Of a DNA stretch of 64,000 nucleotides, positions 8,899 through 16,829 are shown one piece after another (position 1 is the first letter of the stretch; each line of letters begins with the position of its first letter). The stretch is from contig NZ_CP019402.1 of the NCBI RefSeq assembly GCF_002024505.1, forward strand, positions 1,798,001 through 1,862,000, in the 5' to 3' direction. The position numbers and the translations under genes are program-made. Below the pieces are notes generated by a model. The model did no database searches, was not told the origin of the DNA, and worked only from the letters and a program-made list of their open reading frames with translations. This stretch comes from Plantibacter flavus (GTDB lineage Bacteria; Actinomycetota; Actinomycetes; Actinomycetales; Microbacteriaceae).

Positions 8899-9435
8899 AT
8901 GACGCTGCACGGTACGGTCAGGAAACTCTCAGACGGACGCTCGCCCCGCATCGATCCGAGCGCCTACACGGCGCCGGGATCCGTGCTGGTGGGGGCCGTC
9001 GCGCTCGCCGCGGATTCGAGCGTCTGGTACAACGCCGTCCTGCGTGCGGACTCCGACTCGATCACGCTCGGCGCCGGGTCCAACATCCAGGACGGGGTCG
9101 CCGTGCACACGGACAGCGGCCACCCGACGGTCATCGGGCGCAACGTCTCCGTCGGACACAACGCGGTCGTCCACGGCTGCACCGTCGAGGACGACTGCCT
9201 CATCGGTATGGGTTCCGTGGTCCTGAGCGGAGCCGTGATCGGTGCCGGGTCGCTCGTCGCCGGGGGAGCCGTGGTCCTCGAGGGCATGATCGTGCCGCCC
9301 GGTTCGCTCGTCGCGGGGGTCCCGGCCAAGGTGCGGCGGGAGTTGACGGCCGACGAGCAGGAGGCGATCCGGCAGAACGCAGCGCACTACGTCGCGCTCA
9401 GAGCGGTCCACGCCGCAGCCGTCGACGAGGATTAG
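8899..9435 (+). CDS. Gamma-carbonic anhydrase-like hexapeptide-repeat protein
   Basis: 178 residues of left-handed beta-helix hexapeptide repeats (for example VIGRNVSVGHNAVVHGC), as in the gamma carbonic anhydrase/PaaY/YrdA group. The three zinc histidines are present: one in VHTDSGHP and two in VGHNAVVHG. Members are trimeric metalloproteins; some hydrate CO2 and others have no measured activity, so the enzymatic role is a family-level guess. The C-terminus is helical. It ends tail to tail with the next small gene, the two stops overlapping by four bases. Confidence 0.85.
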   Translation: MTLHGTVRKLSDGRSPRIDPSAYTAPGSVLVGAVALAADSSVWYNAVLRADSDSITLGAGSNIQDGVAVHTDSGHPTVIGRNVSVGHNAVVHGCTVEDDCLIGMGSVVLSGAVIGAGSLVAGGAVVLEGMIVPPGSLVAGVPAKVRRELTADEQEAIRQNAAHYVALRAVHAAAVDED

Positions 9436-9623
9436 CGGCGGCGTGCGTCGCGCTTCTTGAGGCGACGCTGCGCGGCGAGCGAGCCGGACAGGCAGACGAC
9501 GCAGCCGATCATGCAGATGAGGCCGACGCCGAGTCGTCCGGTCGCGAGCGCGTACACCCCGATGAAGAAGACGAGCGCGCCGGCCACCGTCCAGATGTGG
9601 GGCCAGATCGCGTCGAGTCGCAT
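9432..9623 (-). CDS. Small two-helix membrane protein
   Basis: 63 residues: about 12 polar residues, two hydrophobic helices (about 13-30 and 33-50) and a strongly basic tail RRLKKRDARRR, so the C-terminus should be cytoplasmic. No function is recognised. A TAGGCT hexamer at 9630-9635 (reverse strand) is six bases before the ATG, supporting a real leaderless gene. Confidence 0.7.
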   Translation of the reverse strand: MRLDAIWPHIWTVAGALVFFIGVYALATGRLGVGLICMIGCVVCLSGSLAAQRRLKKRDARRR

Positions 9624-9629
9624 GCGCTC

Positions 9630-9635
9630 AGCCTA
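9630..9635 (-). promoter_or_regulatory. -10 element, leaderless start of small membrane protein
   Basis: Reverse-strand TAGGCT six bases before the ATG at 9623. Confidence 0.5.
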
Positions 9636-9766
9636 GGCCGTCGCGCATCCCGTGCTCCGTCCTCCCCGCGCTTCGACCCCTCGAACGGCACACGAGCGAC
9701 CTCCCCGCTCCGGTGGTCTCCCTCCCGACCCCGATGACCACCTCCGGTCCCTGGGGGACCTCCTCC

Positions 9767-9900
9767 GGTCCCTGAGCCTGTCGAAGGGCATGCGGAGAAC
9801 CTCACGAATCCGGCGCTCCTCTTCCCGGTCCCTGAGCTTGTCGAAGGGCACGCGGAGAACCGGCGCTCCTCCTCCCGGTCCCTGAGCCTGTCGAAGGGCA
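9767..9900 (+). repeat. Tandem CTGAGCCTGTCGAAGG repeats upstream of DUF222 gene
   Basis: Three same-direction copies of a 24-base core (9767-9790, 9827-9850, 9877-9900) containing CCTGAGCCTGTCGAAGG; the middle copy has TTG for CTG. Copies are spaced 60 and 50 bases apart, with shared spacer text (CGGAGAAC and CGGCGCTCCTC). Degenerate fragments extend back to about 9670. The gene-free stretch 9624-9969 contains nothing else I recognise. Repeats with this core are widespread in actinobacterial genomes. Confidence 0.85.
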
Positions 9901-9969
9901 CACGAGCAACTTCCACAGTCACCCTCACTCGGCATCTGGAATGTCAGTGGTTCATGGTGGACTTGTCCC

Positions 9970-11241
9970 ATGACCGAGACCACCCTCACCGCGACCCGCG
10001 CGAGCGACGAGCACGCCGCACGCCTCGCGGAGTTCTCGGACCACTACGCGGACATCCAGCGTCGGCGTGCTGCTCTGGACGCCGAGGAGGCCCGGCTCCT
10101 CACCCGCTCTGCCGCCTACGCCGACGCCTATGCCGACGTCACGGTTCCGGCGATCTTCCCGCCGGCGGAACGCCAGGCCCTCTCCCGCCGCTCCACCTGT
10201 GCGGCCCTCGCCATGGCGACACGGACGCCGGAACGGACGGTCCAGCGCGCGACCAACGATGCCGAACTGCTCGTGAACGAAGCACCGGCTGTACTCGAAT
10301 CCCTCGAAGCCGGTCGTATCTCGGCGCGGCATGCGCAGACCATCACGGATCAGCTCTGCGACGTCCCGACCGCAGGGCGAGCGGTGTTCCTCGCCGAGGT
10401 CCTGCCGGTCGCCGAACAATCCACCAATGCGTACCTCCGGAAGCGTGCCCGCGTCCTGCGCGAGCGCCTCCACCCGGAATCGATCACCGCACGCGCAACC
10501 CGTTCGGAGGCTGACCGTCGGATCGAGTTCGAACCTGCCGCGGACGGCATGGCGTGGGTGCACCTGTTCACGACGGCACCGATCGCGCAAGGCATCATCG
10601 AGCGGGTCGAGACGGCAGCTGCGGAATCGCGCAAGGCCGGTGACACCCGCACCTGCGCACAACTCCAGGCCGACGCGCTCGCGGCGCTCGCACTCACCGG
10701 CGTCACACCCGGCGACGTCATGTCCAGCGCGGTCCTCCCGCACCCGATCGAGGTGCAGGAGCACATCAAGCCGACCGTGCAGGTCACGGTCCCGGCGCTG
10801 AGCATGGCCGGTGTCTCCGACACTCCGGCAACCCTCGACGGGTACGGTCTCATCGACCCGGAGACCGCCGCACGCATCGCGGTGAATGCACCAAGCTTCA
10901 CCCGGATCCTCGTCCAGGCAGAAACGGGTGCGGTCCTCTCCGTCGGCCGGAACCGGTACCGCGTTCCGGCCGATCTCCAACGTGCGGTCCGGCTGCGGGA
11001 CGGCACCTGTCGGGCACCGGGCTGCGGGAGGCGGGCCAGAGCGTGTGACCTCGATCATTCGGTCGCGTGGGAGGACGGCGGGACGACGGATGTCGGGAAT
11101 CTCGCCTGTCTCTGTCGACATCATCATCGGATGAAGCACCTTCCGGGGTGGAACCTCGACCATGGACCGGGTGGGGTCCTTGAGTGGACGACACCCGACG
11201 GGAAACACCATCGGACGGAACCGGACCCCGCACCGTTCTGA
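9970..11241 (+). CDS. DUF222 / HNH endonuclease domain protein (13E12-repeat family type)
   Basis: 423 residues. The N-terminal two thirds are a helical DUF222 domain. The C-terminus is an HNH nuclease module with the pattern DGTCRAPGC, then CDLDHSVAWEDGG, then NLACLCRHHHRMKH, including the zinc cysteines and the catalytic-metal histidines. This family occurs in many near-identical copies in actinobacterial genomes (13E12 proteins of mycobacteria). Its role is unproven; mobile or homing behaviour is often suspected. It is the only gene in the window flanked on both sides by copies of one repeat. The ATG at 9970 is used; no clear ribosome site is seen. Confidence 0.9.
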   Translation: MTETTLTATRASDEHAARLAEFSDHYADIQRRRAALDAEEARLLTRSAAYADAYADVTVPAIFPPAERQALSRRSTCAALAMATRTPERTVQRATNDAELLVNEAPAVLESLEAGRISARHAQTITDQLCDVPTAGRAVFLAEVLPVAEQSTNAYLRKRARVLRERLHPESITARATRSEADRRIEFEPAADGMAWVHLFTTAPIAQGIIERVETAAAESRKAGDTRTCAQLQADALAALALTGVTPGDVMSSAVLPHPIEVQEHIKPTVQVTVPALSMAGVSDTPATLDGYGLIDPETAARIAVNAPSFTRILVQAETGAVLSVGRNRYRVPADLQRAVRLRDGTCRAPGCGRRARACDLDHSVAWEDGGTTDVGNLACLCRHHHRMKHLPGWNLDHGPGGVLEWTTPDGKHHRTEPDPAPF

Positions 11242-11247
11242 CCAGCT

Positions 11248-11306
11248 CCGGTCCCTGAGCCTGTCGAAGGGTTTCCAGTGGGCACTTCGACAGGCTCAGT
11301 GACCGG
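11248..11306 (+). terminator. Hairpin built from two inverted repeat copies, after DUF222 gene
   Basis: Arms 11248-11269 and 11285-11306 pair over 22 positions with one mismatch, enclosing a 15-base loop, seven bases after the DUF222 stop. The arms are a forward and a reverse copy of the CTGAGCCTGTCGAAG repeat, so the repeat doubles as a terminator. Confidence 0.65.
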
Positions 11307-11413
11307 GAGAAGTGTGCCCGGAACGATCAGGCTTCCTCGTGGGCACTTCGACAGGCTCAGTGACCGGGAGAGGATCGCTCGGGACGCTTCGCGCCCGGAG
11401 CCTGTCGAAGGGT
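11278..11413. repeat. Downstream cluster of the same repeat, mostly inverted
   Basis: An exact 33-base direct repeat lies at 11278-11310 and 11339-11371. Each contains the core in reverse orientation (CTTCGACAGGCTCAG). A partial forward copy follows at about 11395-11413. Together with the forward copy at 11250 this closes the repeat bracket around the DUF222 gene. Confidence 0.85.
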
Positions 11414-11492
11414 GCGGCGTCAGGAAGGCCCTGCGCGATGACGGAACCGTCGCGCCTGCTTTCGCGCCGCCGCCTGGTTCTGATGTATTGAG

Positions 11493-11563
11493 AGGGGATG
11501 ACGGGAATCGAACCCGCGTAATCAGTTTGGAAGACTGAGGCTCTACCATTGAGCTACATCCCC
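11493..11563 (-). tRNA. tRNA-Gly (anticodon TCC)
   Basis: 71 bases on the reverse strand with a perfect seven-pair acceptor stem (GGGGATG/CATCCCC), D arm GCTCAATGGTAGAGC, anticodon loop containing TCC (CAGTCTTCCAAACTG) and T arm CGGGTTCGATTCCCG. The discriminator is U, typical of tRNA-Gly, and CCA is not encoded. Confidence 0.96.
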
Positions 11564-11689
11564 GAGGCGCCGCACTGCGACGAACTCACCCGGTAATGCT
11601 ACTGCATCCCGAGCGCCCATCCGTGCAGCCACGTGTGCCGAGGCCGGTTCCGCCCCGGAAACCGCACAGGGGCCGCACAGATTCTGGGC

Positions 11690-11695
11690 TAGACT
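11690..11695 (+). promoter_or_regulatory. Candidate -10 for tRNA-Pro / tig
   Basis: TAGACT lies 61 bases before the tRNA-Pro. No good -35 is visible. Confidence 0.4.
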
Positions 11696-11756
11696 GACCG
11701 AGGCCATTTCGCCCACCGCTCGTCGGTCGGGCCGGCTGGCCGGATTGTCGCCGATC

Positions 11757-11830
11757 CGGGGCGTAGCTCAGCTTGGTAGAGCGCCCGGTTTGGGACCGGG
11801 AGGTCGCAGGTTCGAATCCTGTCGCCCCGA
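11757..11830 (+). tRNA. tRNA-Pro (anticodon TGG)
   Basis: 74 bases: acceptor CGGGGCG/CGCCCCG, D arm with GCTCAGCTTGGTAGAGC, anticodon stem-loop CCCGGTTTGGGACCGGG with TGG, T arm CAGGTTCGAATCCTG, discriminator A, no encoded CCA. tig starts 55 bases later with no clear terminator between. Confidence 0.96.
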
Positions 11831-11885
11831 CTCCGTTTTGCGTCCTCAACTGAGGCAGAATCCCCGACACAGGAGAAGTAATCAC

Positions 11886-13352
11886 GTGAAGACCACGGTC
11901 GAGAAGCTGAGCCCCACTCGCGTCAAGCTCGCCATCGCGGTGACGCCCGAGGAGCTCAAGCCGAGCATCACCCACGCCTACGGACACATCGCCGAGGACA
12001 TCAACGTCCCCGGCTTCCGTAAGGGCAAGGTGCCACCGGCGATCATCGACCAGCGCGTCGGCAAGGGCGCCGTGATCGAGCACGCCGTCAACGAGGGCCT
12101 CGACGGCTTCTTCCGCAAGGCACTCGAGGAGAACGAACTCCGTCCGCTCGGCCGCCCGCAGGCCGACATCGTCGAGTGGCCGAACGAGAAGGACTTCTCC
12201 GGCGACCTGCTCGTGAATATCGAGGTCGACGTCCGTCCCGAGATCACGCTTCCCGACTACGAGGGCCTCAAGCTCACCGTCGACGCCCAGGAAGCCGGCG
12301 AAGCCGACGTCCAGGACGAGCTCGACCGCATCCGCGCGCGCTTCGGCACGCTCGTGACCGTCGACCGCCCGGCCAAGACGGGCGACTTCGCCCAGCTCGA
12401 CCTGGTCGCCAAGATCAACGACGCCGAGGTCGACCGCGCCAGCGGCGTCTCCTACGAGATCGGTTCGGGCGAGCTGCTCACCGGCATCGACGAGGCACTC
12501 GACTCCCTCACCGCCGGTGAGACCACCACCTTCACCTCGCCGCTGCTCGGTGGCGAGCACGAGGGCGAGGACGCCGAGGTCACCGTCACCCTGACCGCCG
12601 TCAAGGAGCGCGAGCTCCCCGAGGCCGACGACGACTTCGCTCAGATCGCGAGCGAGTTCGACACCATCGACGAGTTCAAGGCGCAGCTGCGCGAGGTCGT
12701 CGAGCGCCAGCAGGTCATCACCCAGGGCCGCGACGCACGCACCGCGCTCGTCGACGCCATGCTCGAGGCCGCGCAGATCCCCGTGCCCGAGAGCGTCATC
12801 GAGGACGAGGTGCACCGTCACCTCGAGGGCGAGAACCGCCTCGAGGACGACGAGCACCGCGCCGAGGTCACCGAGTCCAGCGAGAAGGCACTGCGCACGC
12901 AGCTCCTCCTCGACGCCCTCGCCGAGTCGCTCAACGTCCAGGTGAACCAGAACGAGCTCACCGAGTACCTCATCCAGAGCGCGTCGCAGTACGGCATGGA
13001 ACCCGGTGAATTCATCGAGGCACTCGGCCAGCAGGGTCAGATCCCCGCTATGGTCGGCGAGGTCGCCCGCAACAAGGCAATCGCCATCGCGCTCGGCAAG
13101 GCCGAGGTCGTCGACTCCAACGGCAAGCCCGTCGACCTGAGCGACTTCGTCGCCGTGGTCGAGGACGAGGACGCCGCCACCGAGACTGCCGCCGACGAGA
13201 CGACCGAGGCTCCGGCCGAGGACGCCGCCGACGAGGCTCCGGTCGAGGCCGAGCCGAAGAAGGCCGCCGCCAAGAAGGCACCTGCGAAGAAGGCGCCCGC
13301 CAAGAAGGCACCGGCCAAGAAGGCCGCTGCCGACGAGGCCGCTGCCGAGTAG
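11886..13352 (+). CDS. tig: Trigger factor, ribosome-bound chaperone and PPIase
   Basis: 488 residues: N-terminal ribosome-binding domain (about 1-115), an FKBP-type prolyl isomerase domain (about 155-240), and a helical C-terminal chaperone domain. A lysine/alanine/proline-rich tail of about 50 residues with repeated KKAPA units ends the protein, common in actinobacterial homologues. The start GTG at 11886 is preceded by CAGGAGAAG at nine bases; the frame reads further back only through the tRNA-Pro. It binds nascent chains at the ribosomal exit and heads the clp locus, as in M. tuberculosis. Confidence 0.97.
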   Translation: MKTTVEKLSPTRVKLAIAVTPEELKPSITHAYGHIAEDINVPGFRKGKVPPAIIDQRVGKGAVIEHAVNEGLDGFFRKALEENELRPLGRPQADIVEWPNEKDFSGDLLVNIEVDVRPEITLPDYEGLKLTVDAQEAGEADVQDELDRIRARFGTLVTVDRPAKTGDFAQLDLVAKINDAEVDRASGVSYEIGSGELLTGIDEALDSLTAGETTTFTSPLLGGEHEGEDAEVTVTLTAVKERELPEADDDFAQIASEFDTIDEFKAQLREVVERQQVITQGRDARTALVDAMLEAAQIPVPESVIEDEVHRHLEGENRLEDDEHRAEVTESSEKALRTQLLLDALAESLNVQVNQNELTEYLIQSASQYGMEPGEFIEALGQQGQIPAMVGEVARNKAIAIALGKAEVVDSNGKPVDLSDFVAVVEDEDAATETAADETTEAPAEDAADEAPVEAEPKKAAAKKAPAKKAPAKKAPAKKAAADEAAAE

Positions 13353-13367
13353 GACAGCACCAGCAGT

Positions 13368-13403
13368 GACGACAGGGGCGGAAGCGATTCCGCCCCTGTC
13401 GTC
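13368..13403 (+). terminator. Terminator of tig
   Basis: A 16-bp perfect stem (13368-13383 with 13388-13403) capped by a GCGA tetraloop, 16 bases after the tig stop. Confidence 0.85.
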
Positions 13404-13436
13404 GTCTCCGGACACATCAGCCGAATGGGAGCAATG

Positions 13437-13942
13437 ATGACGACGATCGAACCAACCGGCTGGGACGAACGGGTCGCAGCCGTCTGGGCCGACGAGACCA
13501 TCGACGACGAGCAGCGCATCGCGGCCATCGACGCGCTGGTCGCGGAGCGTCCGGCGGGTGACGCCCGTGCCGCGTTCGAGGCTGCCGGTGCGCGCGACTC
13601 CGCCGGCCACGAGGTCGAGGCCGAGGTCTTCTACCGTGCCGCCCTCGAAGCCGGGCTCGACGAGGAGCACCGTCCGCAGGCGATCATCCAACTGGCCAGC
13701 ACGCTCCGTAACCTCGGCCGGACCGCTGAGAGCGTCGATCTGCTCGAACAGCAGCTCGCGGACGATCCGACCGGTCCGTACGCGGACGCGACCGCGGCCT
13801 TCCTGGCACTGGCGCTCGCCAGCTCGGGGACCCGCGCCGAGCGACCGCGGTCGCCCTCCGTGCCCTTGTGCCGCACCTCCCGCGCTACCACCGGTCCGTC
13901 CGCGCCTACGCCGACGAACTCGAGACGGATCCGCTCCGCTGA
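13437..13942 (+). pseudogene. Tetratricopeptide-repeat protein, frameshifted
   Basis: The first 130 or so codons encode a helical TPR protein ([17 protein letters not shown] onwards, with a [10 protein letters not shown] repeat helix). At the run TCGGGGACC (about 13827-13835) the frame breaks. Reading one base over restores [19 protein letters not shown] and the rest of the family-like C-terminus, ending at TGA 13940-13942. One G is therefore missing relative to an intact gene of about 168 codons. Either this is a true frameshift or a homopolymer sequencing error. In the broken frame translation runs on into clpP1. The start ATG 13437 is chosen over 13434 for its spacing from GGGAG. Confidence 0.8.
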
Positions 13943-13963
13943 GACCCGGCGGTCGCGCGGTCC

Positions 13964-13980
13964 GTCCGCCTCCGGCGAAC
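13964..13980 (+). promoter_or_regulatory. Candidate ClgR operator upstream of clpP1
   Basis: GTCCGC-CTCCG-GCGAAC has the CGC-N5-GCG dyad of ClgR activator sites, with Y and R at the inner flanks. ClgR is known to activate clpP1-clpP2 in Corynebacterium, Streptomyces and Mycobacterium. It lies about 60 bases ahead of a possible -10 (TAGATT, 14039-14044). Confidence 0.5.
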
Positions 13981-14075
13981 CCCGCCGCCCGGGAGTCTGC
14001 CGAGGGCGAACAGGGCGTTGGTGGTGCGTCGCCTCCGATAGATTCGAACCACTGCACAACCGAAACGGAGCGATA

Positions 14076-14669
14076 ATGGCCGAACCACAGTTCTCGCCCA
14101 GTGTCTTTGACCGCCTGCTGAAGGACCGGATCATCTGGCTGGGCGCCGAGGTCCGCGACGAGAACGCGAACGAGATCGCGGCCAAGCTGCTGCTGCTCGC
14201 CGCGGACGACCCGAAGCGCGACATCTACCTCTACATCAACTCGCCCGGTGGCTCCATCACGGCCGGCATGGCCATCTACGACACCATGCAGTTCGTGCCG
14301 AACGACATCGTCACGGTCGGTATCGGTATGGCCGCGTCGATGGGTCAGCTCCTCCTCACGGCCGGCACGAAGGGCAAGCGCTACATCACCCCGAACGCCC
14401 GCGTGCTTCTCCACCAGCCGCACGGCGGATTCGGCGGGACGTCGAGCGACATCCAGACCCAGGCGCAGCTCATCCTCGACATGAAGCGCCGTCTCGCCGA
14501 GATCACCGCGGCACAGACCGGCAAGAGCGTTGAGCAGATCAACGCCGATGGCGACCGCGACCGCTGGTTCAACGCCGAAGAGGCGCTCGAATACGGTTTC
14601 GTCGACCACCTCCGTGAGTCCGCGCTCGACGTGGCCGGCGGCGGCGGAACCGTCGACAGCGACAAGTAA
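14076..14669 (+). CDS. clpP1: ATP-dependent Clp protease proteolytic subunit 1
   Basis: 197 residues of the ClpP serine protease. The nucleophile Ser88 is in GMAASMG and His113 in LLHQPHGG; an Asp in the DRDRW segment completes the triad. It assembles with ClpP2 into a mixed tetradecamer served by ClpX and ClpC1. Start ATG 14076 follows CGGAG by seven bases. The longer open frame reaching back to 13425 is the frameshifted TPR gene and not a real extension. A candidate ClgR site and a -10-like TAGATT lie upstream, so it probably has its own promoter. Confidence 0.97.
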   Translation: MAEPQFSPSVFDRLLKDRIIWLGAEVRDENANEIAAKLLLLAADDPKRDIYLYINSPGGSITAGMAIYDTMQFVPNDIVTVGIGMAASMGQLLLTAGTKGKRYITPNARVLLHQPHGGFGGTSSDIQTQAQLILDMKRRLAEITAAQTGKSVEQINADGDRDRWFNAEEALEYGFVDHLRESALDVAGGGGTVDSDK

Positions 14670-14699
14670 CCCGGCTTCGACCAGACAGGAATGCAACAC

Positions 14700-15368
14700 A
14701 TGGAGACTCCAACGTTCAGTGCGGCGGGCCGCTCGCTGCAGATGCCGGGTGCTCGCTACATCCTCCCGAGCTTCGAAGAGCGCACGGCCTACGGCTACAA
14801 GCGCCAGGACCCGTACGCGAAGCTCTTCGAGGACCGCATCATCTTCCTCGGCGTGCAGGTCGACGACGCATCGGCCGACGACATCATGGCGCAGCTGCTC
14901 GTGCTCGAGAGCATGGACCCCGACCGCGACATCGTCATGTACATCAACTCACCCGGCGGCTCGTTCACCGCGATGACGGCGATCTACGACACGATGCAGT
15001 ACATCCGTCCGCACGTCATGACCGTGGTCCTCGGACAGGCGGCCTCCGCCGCTGCCGTGCTCACCGCCGCCGGTACGCCGGGTAAGCGCCTGGCGCTCCC
15101 GAACGCCCGCATCCTGATCCACCAGCCCGCCGTCGGCGAGGCCGGCCACGGACAGGCTTCGGACATCGAGATCCAGGCGGCCGAGATCCTCCGCATGCGC
15201 GGCTGGCTCGAGTCGACCCTGGCCCACCACTCCAACCGTTCGGTGGAGCAGGTCAACAAGGACATCGACCGCGACAAGATCCTCTCGGCCGCCGAGGCGC
15301 TCGAGTACGGTCTCATCGACCAGGTGCTCACCTCACGGAAGAACCCGATCGCGGCCATCACGGCCTGA
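14700..15368 (+). CDS. clpP2: ATP-dependent Clp protease proteolytic subunit 2
   Basis: 222 residues. The catalytic Ser116 is in GQAASAAA and His141 in ILIHQPAVG. The N-terminal extension (residues 1-40) with YILPSFEERT is typical of actinobacterial ClpP2. It starts 30 bases after clpP1, consistent with co-transcription and the obligate ClpP1P2 partnership. ATG 14700 is preferred; an ATG nine bases earlier has no room for a ribosome site. Confidence 0.97.
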   Translation: METPTFSAAGRSLQMPGARYILPSFEERTAYGYKRQDPYAKLFEDRIIFLGVQVDDASADDIMAQLLVLESMDPDRDIVMYINSPGGSFTAMTAIYDTMQYIRPHVMTVVLGQAASAAAVLTAAGTPGKRLALPNARILIHQPAVGEAGHGQASDIEIQAAEILRMRGWLESTLAHHSNRSVEQVNKDIDRDKILSAAEALEYGLIDQVLTSRKNPIAAITA

Positions 15369-15384
15369 CCCGGTTCCCGTGCTC

Positions 15385-15430
15385 GCGACTCGGCGCGTCA
15401 TCCCAGCGGGGTGGCGCGCCGAGTTGTCGC
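15385..15430 (+). terminator. Imperfect hairpin after clpP2
   Basis: Outer arms GCGACTCGGCGCG (15385-15397) and its bulged complement (15415-15430) enclose an inner ATCCC/GGGGT pairing. It separates clpP2 from clpX, which has its own -10-like TAGGCT downstream. Confidence 0.5.
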
Positions 15431-15440
15431 AGGGACAGGT

Positions 15441-15446
15441 TAGGCT
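15441..15446 (+). promoter_or_regulatory. Candidate -10 for clpX
   Basis: TAGGCT 34 bases before the clpX ATG; the leader contains GGGAGAGGG as ribosome site. Confidence 0.4.
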
Positions 15447-15479
15447 CGGAGCACCGAATCTCCAGGGAGAGGGAAAGAC

Positions 15480-16757
<1,278 letters not shown>

Positions 16758-16776
16758 ACGACACCCAGCGGTGGAC

Positions 16777-16822
16777 AGCCCGCCGCAGCGCCCCGGATCC
16801 TCCGGAGTAGCTGCGGCGGGCT
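16777..16822. terminator. Bidirectional terminator between clpX and M3 peptidase
   Basis: 12-bp arms AGCCCGCCGCAG (16777-16788) and its complement (16811-16822), with an inner CCGGA/TCCGG stem, between convergent genes. Confidence 0.8.
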
Positions 16823-16829
16823 TCGTCGT

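Noticed and set aside
11278..11371. CRISPR array suggested by exact 33-base direct repeats
   Set aside because: Only two copies, one spacer, no cas genes, and the repeat core belongs to the dispersed family on both sides of the DUF222 gene.
9624..11600. Integrated element using the tRNA-Gly or tRNA-Pro as attachment site
   Set aside because: No integrase, no duplicated tRNA 3' end and no phage genes were found.
13425..14669. A natural TPR-ClpP1 fusion protein
   Set aside because: The junction text is out-of-frame translation of the TPR C-terminus and of the intergenic region; ClpP1 has its own ribosome site and start.
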